Source: Zygnema cylindricum
Lineage: Eukaryota; Streptophyta; Zygnematophyceae; Zygnematales; Zygnemataceae
DNA: 64,000 bases
Reading direction: 5' to 3'
Assembly (NCBI GenBank): GCA_037447655.1
Contig: JBBHKE010002290.1
Location: forward strand, 65,001 to 129,000
Shown here: piece by piece, positions 11,956-21,714 of the stretch
How the letters are laid out: each line of letters begins with the position of its first letter
How positions within the stretch are numbered: the stretch's first letter is position 1
Made by a program: the position numbers and the translations under genes
Notes under the pieces: model-generated
Database searches by the model: none
What the model saw: only the letters and a program-made list of their open reading frames with translations
Told to the model about the DNA's origin: nothing

Positions 11956-12160
11956 TGGCATGCCACGCTATATAAAGTCCATAAAATAATACAGTATGTT
12001 ATAAAGTACTATTGTATGCATACTATATATTTTTTAAGTTATCGCCGATATGGAATTTGTTGGTCCCAGACCGATATATCGGAATCTATGACCGTTCGAT
12101 AACCGATAACTATCGGTATCGGAGTTATCGCGATAAGTTTTTTACCGATACATAACACTA
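11956..12160. mobile_element. Right-end fragment hAT-2b
   Basis: 205 bp closely match the right end of hAT-2a (GTGGCATGCCACGCTATATA through ACCGATACATAACACTA). The left part is absent or lost across the gap, so the TSD cannot be tested. Confidence 0.85.
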
Positions 12161-12510
12161 CAAATTTCCATATAAGTTCGACGGTCAGAATTTAGTGTGT
12201 GTCGAGTTAGTATTATCAATTCACGGTTTACTATTTGTGTGGACCGCAGTTGCACGAGTTAGAACGTATGTGGACATCGTCCAGGTTTTTTTCTTCGTCC
12301 GATAGTCGAACTAACGTGACTCACAAAAGTTGAAAGTTCACACTACAATAGGTTAAGATCAAAGCAACTGGCGGTGTATACTTTTACGTTTTTATCTTTA
12401 TTGTATACTTTACAAATCAAAAGTTTACGATCAGACGTAAACGTGTACAATATATACACGTCCAATTTGCTCTACGAGGACAAAAATAGACGTCTGGGTA
12501 CTATATAGTA

Positions 12511-12728
12511 CACCGCGAATCGTAATTAGAGTAAAAAAATAATAAGAGTCAAAAAACGAAAAAAAAATTAGAGTTATTAACTCTATTTTGGGTAATCAAC
12601 CCTATAAAAAAAAATTTACTCTAATTTATCAATAACTATAACTTGGGCATAAATTTGGGCACTGAATATATCTACTCTAAATTAGGTACACGTACAAAAT
12701 CTAACAATACGTACTGTTTCACGTCATT
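12511..12728. mobile_element. Left-end fragment of TA-type element T4
   Basis: CACCGCGAATCGTAATTAGAG follows TA 12509-12510. No matching right end precedes the Copia-2 LTR at 12729, so Copia-2 either interrupts it or adjoins a truncated copy. Confidence 0.6.
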
Positions 12729-13364
12729 TGATAGGAATAACAGTCAATCGGAATGCGCTCACAATTACTCAAATTTTATAATGCGGAAGCAAAATTGAAA
12801 TTAAACGAAACATTACAACACATTGGAAACTCATATTCGAAAATAGAGGCAAAATTGAACACTCAATAAAATAAACTCATATTAACTCAATCCTTAAACA
12901 TTACACATTACTTAATTTTCTTTCTAATTATTGATTCTACCACACTCACACGATGGCTTTTTAACTTAGCCACGGAAATAATTTAGAACACTATACTCTA
13001 GAAGTGTCAAAATGTATTTAGACGCAAATATGATACAACGCAAAATGAAGCTACTAGAAACAAAACTGACAAAGTCTTCTACGACAAACTTAACTAACGC
13101 GAAACGAAACAACTAGACGTACGTCGAGCGAAACGAAACTTCTCGACGTAGATACTAGAACTTAAACGAATCAAATCAAATCTAATCGTGTACACGCGAA
13201 ACGTACACGCACGAAATTCAAAATCAAACCAAACGAAACCAAACCAAATGCGCAAACCGACGCACGACCAAATCAAATGAAACTGACGCGCGACTAAATC
13301 TATACCACACTAACTACGAACCAACATTACGTAAACGAAGATTCTAACATTGATAATCCTAACA
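12729..13364 (-). repeat. Copia-2 3' LTR
   Basis: 636 bp, TG...CA. Closely similar along its whole length to 19651-20286, with scattered substitutions (for example near the start, ATAGGAATAACAG against ATAAGAATAAGAG). Confidence 0.9.
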
Positions 13365-14096
13365 ATCCCCCTCTTAATGTTGAATCTATACTAAATCTTA
13401 ACCAAACTCAAAACAATCCTAACTTAGGCCTTCCTCTCACAAAGACATTATACATAACAACTTTAGTTAACATGTCTGCTGCTTCTTCACCCGTTGGAAC
13501 AAAAATGAACTCAATCTCACCAGTATTTACTGAGTCTCTCACAAAATGCCACTAAATCCTAAAGTGCTTAGTCCTCATATGATGATTCTTAGCCAATGCA
13601 ATACTAGACATACTATTTGAAAACAGCTTTATACACTTAATAATAATTCCCAACTCACTTAACATTTCTATTAACCAAATTGAAGCTTTGGCAGCATGAC
13701 AAGCCGCCATATATTCGGCCTCCGTCAAACTCAAAGCCACCGTAGGTTGAAGTCTTGAACTCCATGAAATCGCACCTCCATATAATACGAAAGCGTAATC
13801 GGATGTTGACTTTCCCGTGTCGAAGTCTCCACCCCAATCGGAAGCGCAATATCCAAAACAATCTAACTCTGAATCCGCCTTATAAACTAATGTTGAAAGT
13901 TATGTATTTTCTAGGTCTTAATAGGAAAAATAAAAGGAAGAAATAAAGCAAAGGCAGTTTGCTTCTCGCTCCACTCTCCAGTCCCCATACTTGTAGTCAC
14001 TAAAGACTGCAGAGAGAGCAAGAACCATGGTTGCCTATGCTGTCTAAGGTGTCAGAAAATAGGCTACTACTTAGTCAGTACCAAAAAGACTGCCGG

Positions 14097-14175
14097 ATCT
14101 GGGATTTGATCCTGGTACCTAACGTCTATTAGATTAACCGGTAGGTGACAGCTTTATCCTATAGACTAGGATCAG
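14097..14175 (-). other. tRNA-like box on the antisense strand of LTR-S
   Basis: On the minus strand, CTATAGGATAAAGCTG resembles a tRNA D-arm/A box and CAGGATCAAATCCCAG a T-arm/B box (GGTTCGANTCC consensus), about 45 bases apart. It opposes the LTR's TATA-driven direction. It is not a complete tRNA gene. Confidence 0.4.
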
Positions 14176-14549
14176 TGCTAAGACATATAGGGTACGATAG
14201 GTATTTGAATAAATACAGGACAAAGATTCCATTTAACTACTAGGACAGAATCTTTGGCATAGAACCCGCTGTACCTTTTATAATGCACGAAACAAATGTT
14301 ACAGACATTTGTTTCGACTGTCCGGATAAAAATGCAATGTGAAATCCACGGCCGTGGTGCAAGCCGCGATTTCGGAAAGGCCGCCTTAGCGTTTTCGCGC
14401 GCCGCCACTCCGGATGACACGTGGGGACATCGTACGTGGTTGTGGAATTTTCGGAGTGCAAGACAACAAGCTCGAATGTGACAAATATCACGTGTATGGC
14501 CTGTCGTACAGCTGCCGTACAGAAAGTACACCGGCGCCTGTACTTTTTT

Positions 14550-14987
14550 GTACGGTACAGTCTTCTGATTGGCGCCGTACGTCAGTAGAAGGGGCTTTAG
14601 AGAGGGAATATCACTTAGAATATTTTGGGTAGGTAGCCACCTTATCAGAGAGCATCTTGTATAAAAGGCAAACTTTGGCTAGCCATATCTATCAACTCAG
14701 TTGACCATTTTCAGTGATTCTTGTTGCTGCGGACTCAGGGGAGTCCACGCTACATAGGGGTGTAGCTTGTACGGTACAGTCTTGTGATTGGCGCCGTACG
14801 TCAGTAGAAGGGGCTTTAGAGAGGGAATAGGACTTAGAATATTTTGGGTAGGTAGCCGCCTTATCAGAGAGCATCTTGTATAAAAGGCAAACTTTGGCTA
14901 GCCATATCTATCAACTCAGTTGACCATTTTCAGTGATTCTTGTTGCTGCGGACTCAAGGGAGTCCATGCTACATAGGGGTGTAGCCG
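14550..14987 (+). repeat. 219-bp tandem duplication of the LTR-S promoter region
   Basis: Units 14550-14768 and 14769-14987 differ by few substitutions. Each contains GTACGGTACAGTCTT, GGCGCCGTACGTCAG and the TATA box TTGTATAAAAGGC (TATAAAAGG at 14660 and 14879), so the LTR has two complete core promoters. Confidence 0.85.
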
Positions 14988-17900
14988 GTCAGAGTTTTTG
15001 CATGCCTGGGTGGCTGCATTTCTAAGGGGAAGTCAACGTGGGTGAATGTGTCCAAATCTCATATTCTAACTTTGCATTCTGTGGTGGAACTGAGCACACA
15101 GAAAGTCATAATTCACAGGGGTGAAGCTGTAATGGGGTTCTAATTGTCAAGGGGTCAATCCTTTGGGTTTATATAAACTTGGATTCGACACTATTTAGAT
15201 TAGCTTTTTTTGATATGCTAATTCTGTGTGGCAATGGAGCCAATAGAATTTCAACTAAACCATAACTTAAAGTTCAAACCAAATATCTAAAAATTCTTTT
15301 AACACTCTCCCAATGACACTTCGTAGGTGTTTGACAATATTTACACACAATACTAACAGCAGCTGAAATATCTGGTCTAGTTGCAACACTAAGATACATC
15401 AAACAACCAACTGCTTCTCTATAAGGTACATCAATTGTTGGCTCACTTTTTGCTTTACTCAACTGAACTGTAGGATCCAAAGGTATATTTAAAGGCTTAG
15501 CATTCAACATAGAGAACTTAGCTAAGACTTCCTTAGAATATTGTTCTTGACTAAGTTTCAAAGAACCAAACTCATCTCGTATCACCTCAATACCAAGAAT
15601 GTACCTAGCTTCTCCTAAGTCAGTAACATTGAAGAATTTACTAAGAAAACATTTGAATTCCTAAATCCTTTCAAGACTATGTGAAATCATAATAAAATCA
15701 TCAACATACACACTGAAAACAATTTGATCAACTCCTTCTCTTTTCACGTAAACACCTAAATCCGAAAATGTACGTACAAAACCAAAATCCAATAGTACCT
15801 TATGAAGACAGGTATACCAAGTCCTTGGTGCTTGCTTAAGTCCATAGAGAAACTTATTCAACTTCCACACCTTGGTGCTTGCTTAAGTCCATAGAGAGAC
15901 TTATTCAACTTGCACACATGTCCAGGTTCGCCCAAAACTCCTTCTGGAATCTTCATGTAAACTTTTTTTTCCAATTCTCCATTTAGAAAAGCAGTTTCCA
16001 CATCCATACGGTGGATATGCTTTCTCTTAGCAGCAGCAATCGCAATAATCATCCTTAAACTATCAAACTTAACCATGGGTGCATATGTTTCTGTATAATC
16101 TATACCTTCTTTCTGCTGAAAACCATTACCAACTAATCTTGCTTCATATTTAATGATTTCACCTAATGCACCCGTCTTAGTCTTAAATACCCATTTACAA
16201 TCAATGGCTTTTTTCCTTCTGGTAAAACTACTTCTTCAAATGTTCCATTATCAATAATAGACTTAAGTTCTTTCTCAAAAGTTGTTTTCCACTTTTCATT
16301 CCAATCACTTGATGCTACAGGTTCTGAATAGGACTTAGGATCCCCATTCAGAGGCTCACTCAGTAATTGCTATAAAAGAAACTCATTTACCCTAGCATCT
16401 GAAATAAAATTAATGGACTTATCCTTGGCATTCATATGAAGAGTTAGTCTCTTAGGAGCCTTTCCTTTATTTGCTCGATTACTTCTCCTAACAACAACTT
16501 CTTCTTCAACAACATCATCTCTCTCTTCCTTCTCACTTACAAATGGCAAACAACATTCACTTCTTTGTCTGCTAAGGGGTCTTTCACTAGACTTAGAACT
16601 TTGACTTTTTTCACTAGACTTAGAACTTTGACTTCCATTCTCACTTTTCAAGCTTTCAGAATCAGATTGGGAAATTCAAATCTCTTACCAATTTTATTAG
16701 ATTTCTTCTTTTTCAATGGAATTTCTTCTTCCTCCTCTTCGTCACTCTTGTCATTAATTTTGAACTCCTCCAAATTGCTCTCTTCCTCAAAATCCAAACT
16801 TTTTTCCTTATCATTTGTAAACTCCATTGCTTTCGCCAAATTTTCGTGAAACTCCACATTCCTCGATTCGATAACCGTTCGAGTAGCGGGATTGAAAATC
16901 CTGTATTGACTTGAATTTTCACTATATCCAACAAAAATACCCGTCCACGATTTGGGACTGAATTTTCTCGCTCGATATCTTTTCGCGATGTAGATAGTGG
17001 CTCGGCATCCCCAAATCCTCAAATGTCGAACAGATGGAATCCTGCCACTTCACAATTCTTCAGGTGTCTTATCTCCAGAAACCGAAGTTAGTCTCCTATT
17101 ACAAATGTAATTTGTTGTAAGAACAGCTTCTTCCCAAAGCATCACACTATGTTTAGTGCTATGTAGCATAGCTCTAACCATCTCTTGAATTGTCTTATTC
17201 TTCCTCTCATCAATGCTATTAGACTCAGGTGAGTACGCAACTGTAAATTGTTGCTTAATCCCTCCTTTTCTGACAAAAGATTTTAAAAGCAACAAATTCT
17301 CCTCCATTATTTGATCTAAGTGCTTTTAACTTTCTATCCATTTCTCTCTCAACCATTACAACAAATTCTCGAAACTTATATAACCCTTCTGACTTATGTT
17401 TCAACAAATATATCCAACTCTTTGGACTATAATCATCCACAATTACAAAGATATACTTATGTCCTCCTAGACTTAATGGTTTGACGTCTCCACATAAGTC
17501 TACATGAACAAGCTCAAGGGGAGCACTAGCTCTATACCTCACACCTTTGACAGGATGATATTTTCTAATCTATTTTCTTTTGCTACAACCATTACAACCT
17601 TGAACTTTCTCTCCGGAAACACACTCTAATCCTCTTACTGCTGCACTTTTCATCATATTCTTTATATTAGACTGAGAAGTATGACAAATTCTATGATGTC
17701 ATAAACTTAGATCGCCTCTTTTAGGACTTACAACATTGACTGAAATTACTGAACTCCGATCTTTCTGTGGTCTAATCCATTTTAACTTACTTTGCAAACT
17801 ATCAGTTAAATAACCTTCTCCAAATTGATTTCCTTCTCTATCTTGGAAAACTGTTCTTCCGTTTTCAAACGAGGTTACTCTACCACCATTCTTTTGTATC

Positions 17901-19631
17901 TGAGGAACACTAACAAGGTTTACAACTCCATCAGGAAAATACAAAGTATTGTTCAAATTCACTTTTCTTACAACAACTTGACCATTCACATTCTTGACAG
18001 GTAAATCTAATCTGACAGTTCCCACTGTATCTATCAAGACAACATGTCCACTAGCAACCGTAATAGTCTTAGGAACTGTAAGTTTTCTCAAATCCGTAAA
18101 CAAACTAAGATCACTACAAACATGATGAGTTGCTCAAGAATCAACTATCCAATCTTTATAACTTTGACTCCCACATGCAGAATTTGCTGAATTGACATCA
18201 ACATTTCCATCTTTTTTCATTATCATAGAAAAGTTTAGAGACTTATCGCCTTGATCCTCATGAAAATCTGAATAGTGAGTTTGATGTCCTCCTCTAGGTG
18301 ATTGCCCGAATCTTCGAAGACCTCGTCCTCGTTTTCCACTTCGACCTCTTCCTATATCCGAGTAGTAAGATGATCCTCCTCCATTTTGGTCCTCGTTGTC
18401 CACTTCGACCTCTTCTTTTATCTGAGTAGTAAGATGATCCTCCTCCATTTCGTTGAAAACACTCAGCACTAACATGTCCCCATTTCCAACAAATATTGCA
18501 TTGCTTTTCCCTATCTGGACAGTTAGTAGTCATGTGTCCCTCTTTATTACACTTATAACAAGTAACATGCCTTACAACACCTTGATCGTTATAACCTCTT
18601 CCAAATCCTGAATATTGAAAATTGTTTCTACCCCCTTTTGATCTAAACCTTCCTCTACCTCCACGACCATGCAGAGAATATACCTCAGACGTGTCAATGA
18701 GGTTTACATTACTATTTCCAAATCCTCTACTCTTTTTCTCTTTACTCTTCTCTGCACCTTTAAGAAGGTTAATAGCAAAATCAAAAGTACGATCCTCTGT
18801 AGATCTTATAACTTCTACTGTGACATCAAACTTAGATGGTAATCCATTTAGATAAATGAATACTTTTTCATCTTTAGGAGGAAACTTTCCTGCGCTATTC
18901 AACTGCTCTATCAAAACATTAAATCTTTTTAGAGCATCATCAATCGACTCATTACTCTTCATCCTAAAGTGAATAAAGTCTTGAAATTCATAATTAGACT
19001 TAGTTGCCAATCCTTTGTCATACAAATTTTGAAGATGAGTCCAACAAGCATGAGTTGTATTATGAGTTAACATATGCTCATGAACCGAACTATTACTACT
19101 CTGAAGTAATGCAGTCATAGCCGCCATATCTTTAGTTTCCCACTTTTTCCTTCCTTTTTCATCTAATGGTCTTTTCTCTTCTCCTGTAAATATTTTCCAC
19201 AATTTCTTTAGAGTAAAGGTTCCTTGAATATATATCTTCCATACCGAATAATTATTTCCATTTAACATAATATTCTTAGAAGACACATTATAATCTGACT
19301 CTTTTCATCTGAACTTGACTCATCATCATCATTATAAAAAGGTACTTGCAATTTGCCATTTTTGACTTTCTTCTTGGAACTCTCATCATCTGAATTGCCA
19401 CCAAAGGTAGGAGTTTTACCAAAAGATTGTCCTTCTCTTTTTGCCTTTAGAAATTCTTAAAGTTTCTCTATAGTGGATGGATCAAATTGAATCGTGAGAC
19501 TCTCTTTCGCCATTGATAGCTTCTCCGATTCTCCAACTCCAAAAGTGACTTCAGTGTCTTTTCTCTTTGCGGAGTACTCCTCCACCATCACTTATAAACT
19601 CTTAATCAATTCTTAACTCCACTCTAAATAA

Positions 19632-19649
19632 ACCTGACTTTGATACCAA
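19632..19649 (-). promoter_or_regulatory. Copia-2 primer-binding site (tRNA-iMet 3' end type)
   Basis: On the minus strand, immediately inside the 5' LTR, TTGGTATCAAAGTCAGG. The first eight bases TGGTATCA are complementary to the 3' end (TGATACCA) of plant initiator tRNA-Met; later positions are mismatched. This is the usual plant Copia primer. Confidence 0.8.
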
Positions 19650-19650
19650 T

Positions 19651-20286
19651 TGATAAGAATAAGAGTCAATCGGAATGCGCTCACAATTACTCAAATTTTA
19701 TAATGCGGAAGCGAAATTGAAATTAAACCAAACATTACAACACATTAGAAACTCATATTCCAAGATAGAGGCAAAATTTAACACTCAATAAAATAAATTC
19801 ATATTAACTCAATCCTTAAACATTACATTTTACTTAATTTTCTTTCTAATTATTGATTCTACCACACTCACACGATGGCTTTTTAACTTAGCCACGGAAA
19901 TAATCTAGAACACTATACTCTAGAAGTGTCTAAATGTACTTAGACACAAATATGGTACAACGCAAAATGAAACTACTAAAAACAAAACTGACAAAGTCAT
20001 GTACAACAAACTTAACTTACGCGAAACGAAACAACTAGACGTACGTCGCGCGAAACGAAACTTCTCGACGTAGGTACTAGAACTTAAACGAATCAAATCA
20101 AATCTAATCTTGTACACGCAAAACGTACACGCACGAAATTCAAAATCAAACCAAACGAAACCAAACCAAATGCGCAAACCGACGCACAACCAAATCAAAT
20201 GAAACTGACGCGCGACTAAATCTATACCACACTAACTACGAACCAACATTACGTAAACGTAGATTCTAACATTGATAATCCTAACA
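19651..20286 (-). repeat. Copia-2 5' LTR
   Basis: 636 bp, TG...CA, same length as the 3' LTR. It abuts the GGAGA tract at 20287 with no intervening bases. Confidence 0.9.
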
Positions 20287-20533
20287 GAGAGGAGAGAGGG
20301 AGAGGAGAGAGAGGGAGAGAGGGAGAGGAGAGAGAGGGAGAGGAGAGAGAGGAGAGAGGAGAGAGATGCTGGGGAGGAGAGAGAGGGAGACGAGGGAGAG
20401 GAGGGAGAGGAGGGAGAGGAGAGAGAAGAGAGAGAGGAGAGAGGAGGGAGAGGAGAGAGGAGAGAGGAGGGAAAGGAAAGAGAGGAAAGAGAGGAGGGAG
20501 AGGAGGGAGAGGAGAGAGAGGAGAGAGAGGAGA
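20287..20533. repeat. (GGAGA)n / GAGAGG microsatellite
   Basis: About 245 bp of GA-rich units directly against the Copia-2 LTR end. Arg/Glu-rich and Ser/Pro-rich translations are by-products. Confidence 0.9.
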
Positions 20534-20810
20534 CGTCTAATTTCCAGTAGCTACTCAGAAAAAACAATTTATTTCAAACATATTTTAGTCCAAGTCATGT
20601 GATTTTTAAATAGGACTCCATTCCTTGAACCCTAATTGGTGAAGTCTTTAGATGTGTTTTATTTTTATCGACAATTACAATTAAGAAGTAGTACAACCAA
20701 AGACATAAGTGTTAAAACGTTTAAACTTGAAAAAACTCTTTAAAATTTCTAAAACCTCTCTAAAAACTTTGTAAAAACTCTTTCTGCCATTTTAGGGCAT
20801 TCAAAGTTAT

Positions 20811-21701
20811 TGAAATTCTGTGGTCTCCATTGACCCACAGAATGAGCAGCCTATGTAAAGCCTCTAGGATAATATTTGCCCTTTCTACTTTCCCGCTGAA
20901 TAAGCGCCACCCAGGCACACAAATATTCTGACCACTCTCACCCTTGTGAGGACAAGACTCCCCTGAGTCAAACGCAAAAAGAATCACTGAATTTGCTCAC
21001 CCGAGCAGTAAGTTATGGCTGGTCAAAGATGACCTTTATAGTTACAAGCTCTCTTAGAGAGAGAGGTACCTAAATATTACTAAGTCTCGGTCTGCCTACT
21101 CACGACTACCTACTATTAAACCCTAGTCCAATAGGAACACTATAAAGTACAAGAAGGTACAATGGGCGATGTACTTATTGTACAACTATTGTACGACAAG
21201 GTCTACAAGGTGACACCTGTCATATCGGAAGCCATGGTTCCTCCTCCCATCTTCTCCGGTATCAAATAATGTGGCGCCACGTGGCACCGCGTGACGCTAT
21301 ATCCGTATGCCGCCGAAAAGCTCACTTCGCGTGGCGGCTATAATGCCGGCCGTCCGATCAAAACATATTTTACACGGTTCAGATTCGCGTACATGCAGAA
21401 ATTGCTCATTTTGGTTAGTCTGCTGTTAATTAGCTGTTTCGTTAATATTTATATATTTATGAAACCCGTCACGTGTATCGTTTCGTAACGCCTTAATGGT
21501 TAAGGCGTTAGGCTACAAAGACTATAGAGGTCACAGGTTCAAATCTAGTACTAGGCACTATTTTAGCCAAAATACCCTTAACTGCAAAAACTGCCACTTT
21601 CTAAATATGGCGGCAGCCATGGCGCGCCTTTGATCCTCAGTCTCTTTCTTTAAAACAAAACTAAAATAGGGAAGTGAACTATTAATTACCTCTTTTCAAC
21701 T
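20811..21701 (-). repeat. Copia-1A 3' LTR
   Basis: 891 bp. In element sense the first base reads A where the 5' LTR has T. It contains the G-box palindrome GCCACGTGGC (near 21278), a TATA-like CTATAAAGG in element sense (complement of about 21032-21040), and a tRNA-like box on the opposite strand. Confidence 0.95.
21486..21560 (+). other. tRNA(Arg)-like module antisense in the Copia-1 LTR
   Basis: GCCTTAATGGTTAAGGCG (a D-arm-like hairpin with A-box features) is followed by CACAGGTTCAAATCT (B-box/T-arm-like) at normal tRNA spacing, on the strand opposite to gag-pol. The same module is at 26808-26882 in the other LTR. The acceptor stem is not convincing, so this is a tRNA-derived remnant, not a tRNA gene. 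Confidence 0.5.
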
Positions 21702-21714
21702 CTCCCCTTAATTC

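Larger units (their letters stand above)
13886..15258 (+). mobile_element. Solo LTR (LTR-S) inserted in Copia-2 pol
   Basis: Begins TGTTGAAAGTTATG (13891) and ends AGAATTTCA (15253), with a perfect 5-bp duplication ACTAA (13886-13890, 15254-15258). TG...CA ends and 5-bp TSD mark it as a solo LTR, 1363 bp. Its termini resemble those of the Copia-1 LTR. It lies between the RT and RNase H parts of Copia-2, so it is younger than that element. A truncated relative is at 46371-46690. Confidence 0.88.
13552..19286 (-). pseudogene. Copia-2 gag-pol, frameshifted and interrupted
   Basis: Read on the minus strand. Gag starts near 19286 and carries two CCHC zinc knuckles (CYKCNKEGHMTTNC and CNICWKWGHVSAEC, about 18470-18565). 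Then follow protease (IVDS, about 18140), integrase (HVDLCG about 17510; RSNNGGEF about 17310; PESNSIDERKN about 17230), and reverse transcriptase (ETAFLNGEL about 15990; YVDDFIM about 15690). The RNase H part (TEAEYMAACHAAK, 13660-13725) is separated from RT by the solo LTR. The frame is broken repeatedly. Two local tandem duplications whose lengths are not multiples of three are visible: 64 bp around 18330-18457 in the gag tail and 47 bp at 15824-15917 in RT. The integrase second acidic position reads N for D in RSNNG, so the copy is dead for several independent reasons. Confidence 0.9.
12729..20286 (-). mobile_element. Copia-2, LTR retrotransposon (Ty1/Copia), decayed
   Basis: Two 636-bp LTRs (12729-13364, 19651-20286, both TG...CA) bound a minus-strand gag-pol remnant. 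The primer site next to the 5' LTR (right side) and the purine tract AAGAGGGGGAT next to the 3' LTR (left side) are present. The element is opened by a solo LTR at 13891-15253. The 5-bp flanks differ (TCATT on the left, GAGAG on the right), and the right flank is a GGAGA repeat, so the original target-site duplication is not preserved. Confidence 0.93.

Noticed and set aside
20272-20602. Long Arg/Glu-rich and Ser/Pro-rich open frames
   Set aside because: Pure products of the GGAGA microsatellite, open in several frames at once.
21291-21488. 65-residue frame repeated at 26613-26810
   Set aside because: Lies within the two LTR copies on the antisense strand; repetition reflects LTR identity, not selection.
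21486-21560. Functional tRNA-Arg gene
   Set aside because: A/B-box-like parts exist, but the acceptor stem does not pair convincingly and the copies are degenerate.
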